DNA of 64,000 bases from Symbiodinium natans (Eukaryota; Sar; Dinophyceae; Suessiales; Symbiodiniaceae), in contig CAJNDS010002271.1 of the NCBI GenBank assembly GCA_905221605.1, positions 129,001 to 193,000 on the forward strand. The letters run 5' to 3'. The position numbers were made by a program, and so were the translations under genes. Below the pieces are notes generated by a model that did not search any database, was not told the origin of the DNA, and saw only the letters and a list, made by a program, of their open reading frames with translations. Positions 36,201 through 46,472 of the stretch are shown piece after piece (the first letter of the stretch is position 1; each line of letters opens with the position of its first letter).

Positions 36201-39200
36201 ATCTGACCCAAGCTATGATGAAAGATCGGGCGGAGCTCCTTGAGAGCCCTGCCTGGCAAGGCCGGGCCAGCGATCTGAAAGGAGAGGTTCCGCAAGGCTT
36301 GCGCGTCGTACCGCAGGGAGGCCAGCATCTCCCTTTCCATGCGCCGGGACTGCACCCAGTTCTCTCGCAGTTTCTTGAAGCACTGGCACGCTCTCAGACT
36401 CGCGCTCCGGTTCCGCCGAGAAAGCTGAAGGGCCACCCGAGGGAGATGGATTCCGTGGCGACTGCGACTCAAGGGCTGGGCCGACTCCGTTGTGTCCTCC
36501 GTTGCCTCACATTGTGTCCACAGGAATGCAGGCTCCGACACGTGCCTGAGCCAGGCGAGGCCCTGTAAAGTGTCCCGGAGCTCGCCAACACTGCAAGCTG
36601 GGCTTGCAGAAGTTGACAACGCGCCCGTTGAGAGCAGGAAAGTGGCAAGGGGTGCGAGCATAAAGCCATCAGCTAGAGTCTCAGAAGGGCTCCGGTCGTT
36701 CTGATGTTAGGGTGCGGTTTAGGGCCTTTGTTTTGTGACCTTCAGGGTTGGGCAGTGCCTGTGTAGGATACGATGATAGCAGTAGCTGTTGGAGTTGACG
36801 TCGCAGTCCACCTAGCCCGCCTTCAACAGCCACATGTACCTCATCGGTGAGCTCCGACTCTTTCCTAAGCCGTAGACTGCTTTAAACGGATTAGGGCTCT
36901 TGAGCCATGGCGGCGTGGAACTGCGCTTCTCATCGCGACTGCCGTTTGCCTTGCATACCAAGTGCCGTTGACTTAAGTTTCTGCAGATCCTCAGTAAAAA
37001 CTGTGGCACGTAACTGTTCATAAGACCGTCAGGCGACACACATGGCTCTCACAGTCAAGTGCCGAGCCGATGTTCAGCAGGATGTTTTCTCAGGAAACAG
37101 GCAGACAACGTCTGCATGCCAAGGCGGCCACTTGGGTTTATTGTTCCGATGGCGTTTTCTCAACTGACGGGCCTGAGCTCCCCGAAACCATCCTCCCGAC
37201 GTGAAATCTTAATGGGGATGATACTCGGGGGTACTATAATCCCGATGAAGGACTGTTCGTCTAATATCCTAACCCATGGACTTCAACCGTCCGCTACTAA
37301 TTCTCTCTACTTGCTCCAGGCGGCATCGACCTCAGCTCCCTGTGAGGCGTGGCCAAGGCGGCCGGCCTGGTGTTCGGTCCATGTCTTCACGCCCAGAACT
37401 AACGATCCACTTGGGTACTTATTTGCCAAAATAAGGGTGCCCCGTTTCTACCCCAACTAGTATAGAAGCCCTTAAAGGAACCCTGAAAAGGGTACCCCTA
37501 TTCCAAGACAGGCACCCATCTGTCAGTTTCAAGGGAGACCCGACTCGACCTCATACCCGAGGCATAGCCTCGAACTTCTTCACCACCTTTGAGAACCCTT
37601 TACAGGGAGCCCCTATCACCTCATGACCTGTCTCTAGGGGCACCCCAGGCAAACTTCCAGTCACTTCCTGCCCTCAACGGGCAAATGAGTCTAAGGGGTC
37701 GACGTGCACCCAGAGTGCGTCGTTTGGCCGAGAACCGTTGCGGAACTCATCTCCCAGCCTAACTCATGATAAGAATTCTATCCGGAGCAGCTTGAAATCA
37801 TCCGCCGGACCTCCAAGGCTCCATTACCTGAACCATTCAATCCCAACATCTGAAATTCTAGTTGGGGAAGGAGAGGGGGAGCTGCCTGGCCCCAGGTGAA
37901 GACCTCCCCTCGCTGGGTCAAGGCAGCGGAATGGTGGGGTCCTTTGCTGACCGCCCAGGCGCAGGCATATGGTTTCCGAAATTAGGGGTACCTTATGGGG
38001 GGGGGGGGGGGTTCCTCATAATAAGGGAATCCTACTATGTGGGGGGGGACTGTATTCTCGGGGTCGCTTATTTTCGAACACCCCCCTCTTGGCTCTGAAG
38101 ACTCTGAAGTCAGACAAGTCCCTGGACATGTAGATCGGCATCACAGGCTTTCTTTGCGATTGCAAAACCTGAAGTATCCACGCTCTTGAGTCAAGGTGCC
38201 AAGGGCCACCTGCACCACACGCTTGCCTCAAGGCCAACGGACTCAACGAGCCTCACATCTTATATGACCTTTTCTTGTTGGTGATATTTTATGAGCTGTT
38301 AAATCATTCGTTGTCAAGCCGCTCCGGCACAACATTCCATCTTGTACTTTTTGCAGAAACTCTGCAATTTGCACGCGCAACATCATGGTGCTGTCGCCAT
38401 GTCATCGCGAAGACACACTCAGCAGCTGCTCATAGTCCTAGAACGACTGGCTACCCGCAGAAAGGCCCATCCTGCCTTGCAAGGCGATGACCACCTGACC
38501 ATGGGATGCTGCATGCTATGCACAGCCTTGGCCTATAAGGCTGCACGGCGTAGAGCTTCTAAGAGCTGCTTGAGTCTGCTCCTGTCTGGTCGCAGCTTGC
38601 ACCCTACACAGCAATGGCTTCTGCTGCTTGGCCTTGGGCGTTGTTTGTGCGAGCCGATTGCCGTGGCCCAGCTTGCCAAAAGCTCCTGCAAAGAAAGCCA
38701 GATCCCAAGCCCGAAACACTGACGTCGCGTTGGCAATCCAGATTTGCAATGCCCTGTCATCACTTTAAGGCCGGCCCTCACGAAGCACGCAAGGCTTCAG
38801 AAGGGCAAGAGTGTGGTCCTCCTCCCCAGGTCATCACCTGCGCGAGTAACCAAAAGCCAACTGACCAGCACGCCCACGTCTCATACAAAACTCCAAAAAT
38901 CAAGCAATAAAACGTGCCATGTTCAAGAGGTGTCTCAGTCAAGACAAGGGCTTACTGAAGCTTGCTGGATGGCGGACGAGCTGCGGCAGTGCTGAGGCAG
39001 TTTGGCCCGTAATCTAGCAGACGCGGGCACTGCAGGAATGGAAGGCAAAAACAGATGATGTCCAGCTCAACAATGCTTTAATTTGGTACCATGATACCAA
39101 CCTCAGGTAGCGATCCACCCAAGATGTAAGTCGCACCCGGACAGCATGGAGTCAACCCAAAGCTTCAATGTGTGCAGAACTTCGGTTAGGGGCCGTCAGG

Positions 39201-42200
39201 GTCTTGTAGCATGTGTGACCACACCTGGCACTGCTCGCCAACTGCTGCCGTGTGGTGGCCGCCGCAAGCCAGTGCAAAGATCTGCGGAAGCAAGGGTTGT
39301 GGCAGAGAAACGTACAACAACACTACAACATCTGTAAAGAAAAAACCGAACCACCGCATTCGCTCTGAAACATCGGCTCAAGAGCCCATGCCCTGAAAGC
39401 CGAGCGGCCTATGCCCCTACATTTTGTGCTCCAGCAGAAACAACCGGACTCCGAAGAAAAGTCTTCGAGCCCACTGCACCTGCATCCCGGTAAAAGCCTC
39501 CACAAAGGAAGGCGAGTACCTGCAGGACATGCTGCCAAACAGGCAGCGTTCTAGCGTGCTTAACTTGATCTCAAGCATCTTGGGGGGACTTACCACAAAG
39601 GAATCCGATGTACGCCTGTCAAAGCACGTGATCACAGGATTGCCGCGAAACGGATACGGCCATGGGCGAACTGCTTTCTTGGGTCTGCGACATCAACGCG
39701 CAGTCCTGTCGGATTCGTCGCCGTGTCCCAGGCGCCCGGAGAGGCCCAGGCCCCAAGTGTAGACCTTTAAGAATCCAGGATTTTTCGCTGAAGCAGGCCA
39801 GGATTCTGGATTCTGTTCTATCCAGGATTTTCGGGTTTCAGGATTTTTGCTTAGGGTTCAGGGATAAAACCGTGAAAGTGCTCTGCAGAGTGTTGCGAGA
39901 CGTTTGGGCCGCCCATCAATGCGATTCCTGAATCCCACGCTTAGCTCCGACCGGACTTGATAATTCAAGTGCTCCAAGAGCCGCAACGAGCACCAAAAAC
40001 CTGCTTGCAGATCGGCGGCGTGCGGAGCACTTTGCAGAACGCACGCCTGGGTACACAAATGCTGAGTGTGAGATCTAAGGCTGAGGGCTCACGAAAGTTC
40101 ACGCACCAGTCTTTCGGAACCTTGCTAGTCGCACCCATCATGTTAACCCCCTGGTCCTTTCTAAAGACTGGGCGACTCAACGACTGAGACTCCCAAGCCT
40201 TAGCTTAACCCTCCAAAAGCCCTGAATCCGAAATCATCCGGACTGTCAAAGGGGCAGTGTGGAACTCGCCGCAGGCCACGGAAGCCACCGCGTGGCCGCT
40301 CAGCAACTCCACGGCCTATTTTTCAGAAGCCTAGGTGTTCTTACTGTAGGGCTTTTAGAGGGTTTCTTTTTTTTTTTTTGGGGGGGGGGGGGGGAGGGTT
40401 CTGCCGGATTTCGAGCTACTGTCTTTAAGAGTTAGAAGGGTTGAGACGGGGGGGCAAAAAGCAGGGGGGTTGAGGGGCAGAGTACTCAGCAAAAGAAGGC
40501 TCGGGACGTCGGCGCACTTACAGATACTTCAGCTCACGCTCAAGCCATGCCACACTGCACCACTTGCCAGTCCCTACTGTCTCCTGTCACACGCCCCAGA
40601 CGCAAGGACCCAAGGCCTTCGGGAGCAGCTCGTTGTCTGTTGAGCCGTGTCCCAGGCGACCATTTTGGCCTGGAGCATGGGATAAACGCCGAAGAAAATG
40701 TACTAACTGCTCGCGCATGAAATTGATATATTTAATCGCCATAAGACTACTGCGGCTACCTCCGTTCTAACTTTACATCGCCCGGAATCCAGCACAGAGC
40801 AACCATATCATCCTGGAACTTGGAGCGGCGGGAAAACTGGACTAGGTCTAATCGTAATAACTCTACCTGCTCTTGGCGCTCACTCTTCTCTCTCTTCTCT
40901 CTCACGCGATTATTTATTATGTATTCGTGCGCGAGCTCACGACAGTGATAGCAACGTGCGTGCCTGTCTGCAGATACAAAAAAAAAAGAAACTTGCACAT
41001 TCCGTGCACTGTACGCACAGCCGTCGATGAATACCGAGCTAGGGTGGCTTGGGGTCCGCCTCGGCCCCAAGTGAAGAGCGCCCCTCCTTCCGACACAGCT
41101 GCCGCATGGTGCTCCCCGCAGGAGACGCTGCGGATGACCTCAATGGGTTGGTCGGAGGCTTTGGAGTTTGCTGGCGTTTGTTGCATCAGCCCACCCCAAA
41201 AACAAACTCCTGCAGCCCAGCTTGATGCCGTACTGTCAATCAACTGTAGCTTGCCACCTCCGCTGGATGTGCAAAAGTTACGCAGTCTTGCAGCCTAACT
41301 TTCAGGAGTGAAAAGCCTCCAAACCCCTGCTCCTGCGACTTATCGAGGGACAAAGCTCTTTGCTGGGCCCTTCCTTCCTTCCCCGCACATAACCCCTGTC
41401 ATGGGGCTCGCTCGCTCTCTCGCTCTCTTTATTTCTTTCTTTCTTTGGAGCATGGAGCAGGGCTCCGCGCCGGAGCGCGCCCCCGTCTGCACGGTCCGAA
41501 CCCCTACCACCCGAGAGAGGGGAGCCGATATTCGGTTCCACGCCTCTCCCTCTCCCTCTCCCTCTCCCTCTCCCTCTCCCTCTCCCTCTCCCTCTCCCTC
41601 TCCCTCTCCCTCTCCCTCGCACATGCGTGACCAATCCAGAAGCCGAAATTCACTCAACCATTCAGATTAGATTATATTTTGCGCACAACTTTGATGAACT
41701 GATCTGATCTATGCGGATTTCCACCAAGTGGGCTAAGAATCTCCAAGCTCTCTTGACCTTCACGGACTGAAACAACACAGCAGAGGGACCTTCGACTGCA
41801 AAGACCGCAAAGCTCGCGGCATGTGCACGTCCTCTAACGCTGACAGATTCTGCACAAGACTTGTTGGGGTTTAGGGTTTAGGGTTTAGGGCTTAGGGCTT
41901 AGGGTTTAGGGTCCCTCCTACCTCCTAATTCCTAATCTGCAGACAACGACTCCTTGGTGTCGCCATGGCCGAGCTGGCCATCCTCCATATGACGACACGT
42001 CAGGGCTAGTGGCTCCGGGCTTTTGCTTGCTTGGTTGAGGGTCTTGGGTTCAATTTGGGAGGCGAGAAGATCACCTTGAAGAAATCTCGAAGCAGTTGTA
42101 GCTGCTGATAGGGGCTCCAGGCAATTTCCGCAGAAGAAAAACCTGAAATCTGCCCAGGTGAGCTTCAATGAACGAGTCTTGTGCCAGCTCGTCCAAACAA

Positions 42201-45200
42201 ACAAGCCCCAATCCATGCGCAGCAGCACCTTGCCATAGCCCCACATGTAGACCTCGCCGCCCTCGGTCACGGCTCCAGAGAAGTTGGCACCGCAAACCAC
42301 CTCGTGACAACCACGAAGGTTGTCTACATTCGAGAACAAAAACAAGTCAACACGTGTCTATCCGAGCTCAATTTGGCAGCCGAAGGCGCAGCATGTTAAA
42401 CAACACTTCCATGACTCTGACAAGAAAGTGCCGATGACAGCCGCAATGCCCCCACCCCGGACCTGCAACCCCTGCAGCCCAAACCCCCGAACTCAGTCCC
42501 GAGTTCGCCAGACCCTGAGCTTGCCCCCCACCAGATGAAAAGTAATTCATGACATGCTCTGAGAACGAAGAGGCGAGGCCAAATGAAAGGCATGGACAAA
42601 TCAAGAGTGCCCAATCAACGCGGCCCCGAAGATTAGCCCATTCAAAGACCCAACAGCATATCTTGACCACGCAACCACGACCACGACACGCGACGGCACT
42701 TCCAACAACCAACACGCGACGGCACTTCCAACAACCAAGCAACCATGTCGCGTACACTTCCAAGAGCCCTGCAGCCACCATGATAGGTCAACTTCCAAGA
42801 GCCGGCCCACCGCAACGGCTCCATTACTTTTGGGGGTTTGTGTGTTGTGTCGGCGGGTTTGGGGCATCGAGGCTTGACCCCTGTCGTGCTGCATTGCTCT
42901 GGGTTTTGGGTGTTATGTCGACTTGTTTGGGACATCAAGGCTTGACCCCCTTGGTGCTGCGTTGCTCTGGGTTTTGGGTGTTATGTCAACTGGTTTGGGA
43001 CATGGAGGCTTAACCCCTTTGGTGCTGTGTTGTTTTGGGGGGTTCGGTCCGGTGTTGTGTGCAAGGGTTTGGGACATCGAGTCTTGACCCCTTTGGTGCT
43101 GCATTGCTTCGCAGGTTTGGGTGTCGCGTCGGCGGTTTTTAGACATCGAGGCTTGACCCCTTTGGTGCTGCATTGCTTTGCGGGTTGGGTGTTGTGTCGA
43201 CGGGTTTGGGACATCGAGGCTTGACCCCTTTGGTGCTGCATTGCTCTGGGGGTTTGGGCGTTGTGTCGACAAGTTTGGAACATCGGTGCTTGACCCCCTT
43301 GCTGCTGCATCGCTTTGCGGGTTTGGGTGTTGTATCGACAGGTTTGGGACATCGAGGTTTGACCCCTTTGGTGCTGCATTGCTTCGCGGGTTTGGGTGTG
43401 GTGTCGAAGGGTTTTGGACATCGAGGCTTGACCTCTTTGGTGCTGCATTGCTCTGGGGGGTTTGGGCGTTGTGAAGGCTGGTTTGGGACATCGAGGCTTG
43501 ACCCCTTTGGTGCTGCATTGCTTTGGGTTTTGGGCTGGTTTGGGACACTGCATTGCTCTGAAGGTTTGGGCGTTGTGAAGACTGGTTTGGGACATCGAGG
43601 CTTGACCCCGTTGGTACTGCATTGCTTTGGGTTTTGGGTGTTCTCTCGACTGGTTTGGGACATCGAGGCTTGACCCCTTTGGTGCTGCATTGCTTTGGGT
43701 TTTGGGTGTTATGTCGACTGGTTTGGGACATCGAGGCTGGACCCCTTTGGTGCTGCATTGCTCTGGGGGATTGGGCGTTGTGAAGACTGGTTTGGGACGT
43801 CGAGGCTTGACCCCGTTGGTACTGCATTGCTTTGGGTTTTGGGTGTTCTCTCGACTGGTTTGGGACATCGAGGCTTGACCCCTTTGGTGCTGCATTGCTT
43901 TGGGTTTTGGGTGTTATGTCGACTGGTTTGGGACATCGAGGCTGGACCCCTTTGGTGCTGCATTGCTCTGGGGGTTTGGGCGTTGTGAAGAGTCGTTTGG
44001 GACATCGAGGCTTGACCCCTTTGGTGCTGCATTGCTCTGGAGGTTTGGGCGTTATGTCGACTGGTTGGGACATCGAGGCTTGACCCCTTTGGTGCTGCAT
44101 TGCTCTGGGGGTTTGGGCGTTGTGAAGAGTGGTTTGGGACATCGAGGCTTGACCCCTTTGGTGCTGCATTGCTCTGGGGGTTTGGGGTGTTGTGTCTGGT
44201 TTTGGGACAGCAAAGCTTGACCCCTTTGGTGCTGCATTACTTGGGGGTTTGGGCGTTATGTCGACTGGTGTGGGACAGCGAGGCTTGAACCCTTTGGTGC
44301 TGCTGGGCCTTGTGAAGACTGGTTTGGGACATCGTGGCTTGACCCCTTTAGTGCTGCATTGCTTTGGGTTTTGGGCATTATGTCGACTGGTTTGGGACAT
44401 CGAGGCTTGACCCCTTTGGTGCTGCATTGCTTTGGGTTTGGGGTGCTATGTCGACTGGTTTGGGACATCGCGGCTTGACCCCTTTGGTGCTGCATTGCTT
44501 TGGGTTTTGGGTGTCATGTCTGATTTGCCCTTTGGTGCTGCATTGCTCTGGGGGTTTGGGTGTTGTGAAGAGTGGTTTGGGACATCGAGGCTTGACCCCT
44601 TTGGTGCTGCATTGCTCTGGGTTTTGAGTGTTATGTCGGCTGGTTTGGGACATCGAGGCTTGACCCCTTTGGTGCTGCATTGCTTTGGGTTTGGGGGTGC
44701 TATGTCGACTGGTTTGGGACATCGAGGCTTGACCCCTTTCGTGCTGCATTGCTCTGGGGGTCTGGGCGTTGTGAAGACTGGTTTGGGACATCGAGGCTTG
44801 ACCCCCTTTGGTGCTGCATTGCTTTGGGTTTTGGGTGTTATGTCGACTGGTTTGGGACATCGAGGCTTAACCCCTTTGGTGCTGCATTGCTCTGGGCGTT
44901 GGGGCGTTGTGAAGGCTGGTTTGGGACATCGAGGCTTGACCCCCTTTGGTGCTGCATTGCTTTGGGTTTTGGGTGTTGTGTCGACTGGTTTAAGGACATC
45001 GAGGCTTGACCCCTTTGGTGCTGCATTGCTCTGGGGGTTTGGGCGTTGTGAAGAGTGGTTTGGGACATCGAGGCTTGACCCCTTTGGTGCTGCATTGCTC
45101 TGGGGGTGTGGGTGGTTTGGGACATCGAGGCTTGACCCCTTTGGTGCTGCATTGCTCTGGGGGTTAGGGCGTTGTGAAGAGCGCGTCCAACGCCGGAAGA

Positions 45201-46472
45201 TTTCAATCTCAAGACGACGCAAACATCACTTTCACAATTCGTTAAAGCACATGCAACATTGACCCATTTGCTGATGTAGCAGCGTGCAGTGCAGCGTCAC
45301 TTGTGCATTTGCGCAATGAGTCCAACAATGCTTTGGAAGTGCTGGCGGCAAGACGTGGAGAAGCGCGTCAACACAAACTGTGCTTCAAGGGTTTACGATG
45401 GCATCTTTACACGTTTGCATGTTGATAACCTAATGCTGAGGTGAATAAAGGCTATCCCCGCGAATACTTGGGCTGGCAACAATTCGGGCACAGCCGCGGA
45501 GCGCCAAATCGTAACAAGGCATCAGGGGTACTGACGTCGAAAAAGAAAAGGTTACAACGTTGACCTGTTGTTGAGCAACGGATTGTCGCTTGTTTCACGG
45601 TTGCGCACATGCATGGGACAGTATGTGCTGCTGGGAAATGTCCGTCATTCATATTATACCATTTCCGGTTTTTGCGGTCCTTCATGTCCCGTCAGTTCCG
45701 GAAATTTCCGTCTTTCATATTCCACCATTTCCGATTTTTCCGTCTTTTACGTTCCCTCACCCTTTCGGGATTTTGCCGTCCTTCACATCCCATCATGTTC
45801 GAAAGTTTCCGTCATTCATATTCCATCATTTCCGGAATTTTCCGTCTTCCTCCCGTTTTGGCCGACCGCAACGAGCTTGATCCAGGCCTCTTTTCTTTAG
45901 AGACTGAAACCCAACAGTATGTGCTGTTGGGAATTAGCAGCTAGCAGAAACAGTTGCTTGGCCAAAGAACCGACAGGCATCAAAAACACCCCTCCAACAA
46001 AAAAGAGAGCTCAGCCCTACGGTCCGGCGCCTGCTTCACGGGCACCGCACGGAGTCCCTCCAACAGCCGAGGGGCCACCGCCCGATCCTCTGCTGCGCGC
46101 TACCGGCAAGACCCGCCATGAGCCGAGAGTGCCGGTGTTGCCAAGGGCTTATAAAGCCCAGCACTACTGTGGAGCGGGTTTCTTGTGAAACTTAACTGGC
46201 CCAGATTCCCCAACCTCCCTACCCCCACATTCCCGTCCCGTTGGGCCTCGGCGGGCAAACTGCCCAGACCCAACTGGCCATGCTCGGAGGAGCCCCAAAC
46301 CTCGGTGTTGCCATACCAAGGATTGCTCAGGGGCGGCTCATATAAGCCGAGACACAAAGGCGTCTCCTGACGCACCAACGACATCTGCAAAAGAAACGCT
46401 TACCTTGCCCTGCCCTTGCCCGCTTGCAGCTGACGGGGCTACCGCCCCGGCCGTGGTGGAAGACTGGCCCAT
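33284..46472 (-). CDS. RCC1-repeat protein, at least 20 exons
   Basis: Exons that join in phase: 46472-46404 (ATG start, MGQSSTTAGAVAPS), 46300-46223, 46087-46031, 42300-42229, 41982-41941, 41831-41790, 41138-41060, 40669-40617, 40315-40244, 39764-39706, 39519-39480, 39281-39225, 38837-38822, 38685-38633, a gap, then 37941-37886, 37366-37331, 37192-37173, 36864-36821, 34446-34388, 33324-33284. They spell successive RCC1 repeats: VWGSSEHGQLGLGS, VVCGANFSGAVTEGGEVY, DGQLGHGD, SVSCGEHHAAAVSEGG, GRLGHGSTDN, VACGEFHTAPLT, VYTWGLGLSGRLGHGDE, LACGGHHTAAV, GKLGHGN, PHHSAALTQRGEVFTWGQ, GHSHCAAVTETGDVWAWGS. RCC1 repeats form seven-bladed beta-propellers used in Ran exchange factors and many regulatory proteins; which applies is unknown. 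An in-frame TGA precedes the start. Donors are GT (8), GC (9) and GA (3). The blade before 37941 and the C terminus are unresolved. The intron 36820-34447 contains a complete second gene. Confidence 0.85.
35189..36661 (-). CDS. FkbM-type methyltransferase-like protein, intronless
   Basis: A single 490-codon frame from ATG 36661 to TGA 35189. The N terminus (LATFLLSTGALSTSA) looks like a signal peptide or anchor. Residues 80-310 are helical and basic without a known domain. From about residue 325 it has methyltransferase features: VAEIGAGRFGIWGVRAAKAF as the SAM-binding loop, ILLVEPFDLG, then WDLVDIDAQGAERGLLQGL, which matches the D-I-D-x-Q-G-x-E signature of FkbM/methyltransf_21 proteins, followed by RLHVSTHTRSIH. 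FkbM enzymes O-methylate small molecules or glycans; the substrate here is unknown. The gene sits inside an intron of the RCC1 gene, same strand, and has no introns while its host has twenty. Confidence 0.85.
   Translation of the reverse strand: MLAPLATFLLSTGALSTSASPACSVGELRDTLQGLAWLRHVSEPAFLWTQCEATEDTTESAQPLSRSRHGIHLPRVALQLSRRNRSASLRACQCFKKLRENWVQSRRMEREMLASLRYDAQALRNLSFQIAGPALPGRALKELRPIFHHSLGQMQMAMWQKAHAMLTLVDEDAGYVLEDVGHGKNVEDFIDGIFKSLRAARHQIWQFLYDAGNACLPNVFRMDCGSAHEPIFERFPPVQGPALEGQVMDFLGISTTFRAACGDLDEIGEPHLFQAPGRSLECLYARAGKPLRNWPILDEEYLEWADVLTSAAAAASRPRAGLRVAEIGAGRFGIWGVRAAKAFLRLAPETSCDILLVEPFDLGDGSDMRRHMLHNLPDGRCKVELKTDPVYTAKDLRSLLSTHSAKWDLVDIDAQGAERGLLQGLAGWLAGRVHRLHVSTHTRSIHKEIRRWLLDAGWTILAESWWYSRAEPLKRLGPFVTVDGHISAVP
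41543..41618. repeat. CCCTCT microsatellite
   Basis: A pure hexamer run of about 12 units within the RCC1 intron between exons 41790 and 41138. The long low-complexity frames on both strands here are artefacts of it. Confidence 0.95.
41867..41912. repeat. Telomere-like repeat inside a short intron
   Basis: Six TTTAGGG-type units, two with TTAGGGC variants. It lies wholly inside the 109-nt intron 41832-41940 of the RCC1 gene and makes up over a third of that intron. Confidence 0.85.
42830..45180. repeat. Minisatellite, about 34 units of 68-70 bp
   Basis: Tandem units contain gacatcgaggcttgacccc, tttggtgctgcattgct and tttgggtgtt or tttgggcgtt. Two subtypes alternate irregularly: one with gtgttatgtcgactgg and ctttgggtttt (about 68 bp), the other with gcgttgtgaagactgg and ctctgggggttt (about 69 bp). 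The array lies in the 3.7-kb RCC1 intron between exons 46031 and 42300. It leaves open frames of up to 504 codons on the minus strand and 276 on the plus strand. Confidence 0.95.
45640..45860. repeat. Degenerate 33-36-bp tandem array
   Basis: Six or seven imperfect copies of a unit like tttccgtcattcatattcca followed by tcatttccggaat. The block is bracketed by two 20-bp direct repeats (45618-45637 and 45914-45933, one mismatch) reading acagtatgtgctgctgggaa. It is in the same RCC1 intron as the minisatellite. Confidence 0.8.

Noticed and set aside
41302-41670. Long Arg/Gly, Glu/Gly and Ser/Pro frames on both strands
   Set aside because: They are translations of the CCCTCT microsatellite and lie in an intron of the RCC1 gene.
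46384-46403. 19-nt intron (gtaagc to ttgcag) in the first RCC1 intron
   Set aside because: The frame would be kept, but an intron this short is implausible. The acceptor at 46301, giving a 103-nt intron and a clean start to the next RCC1 repeat, fits better.
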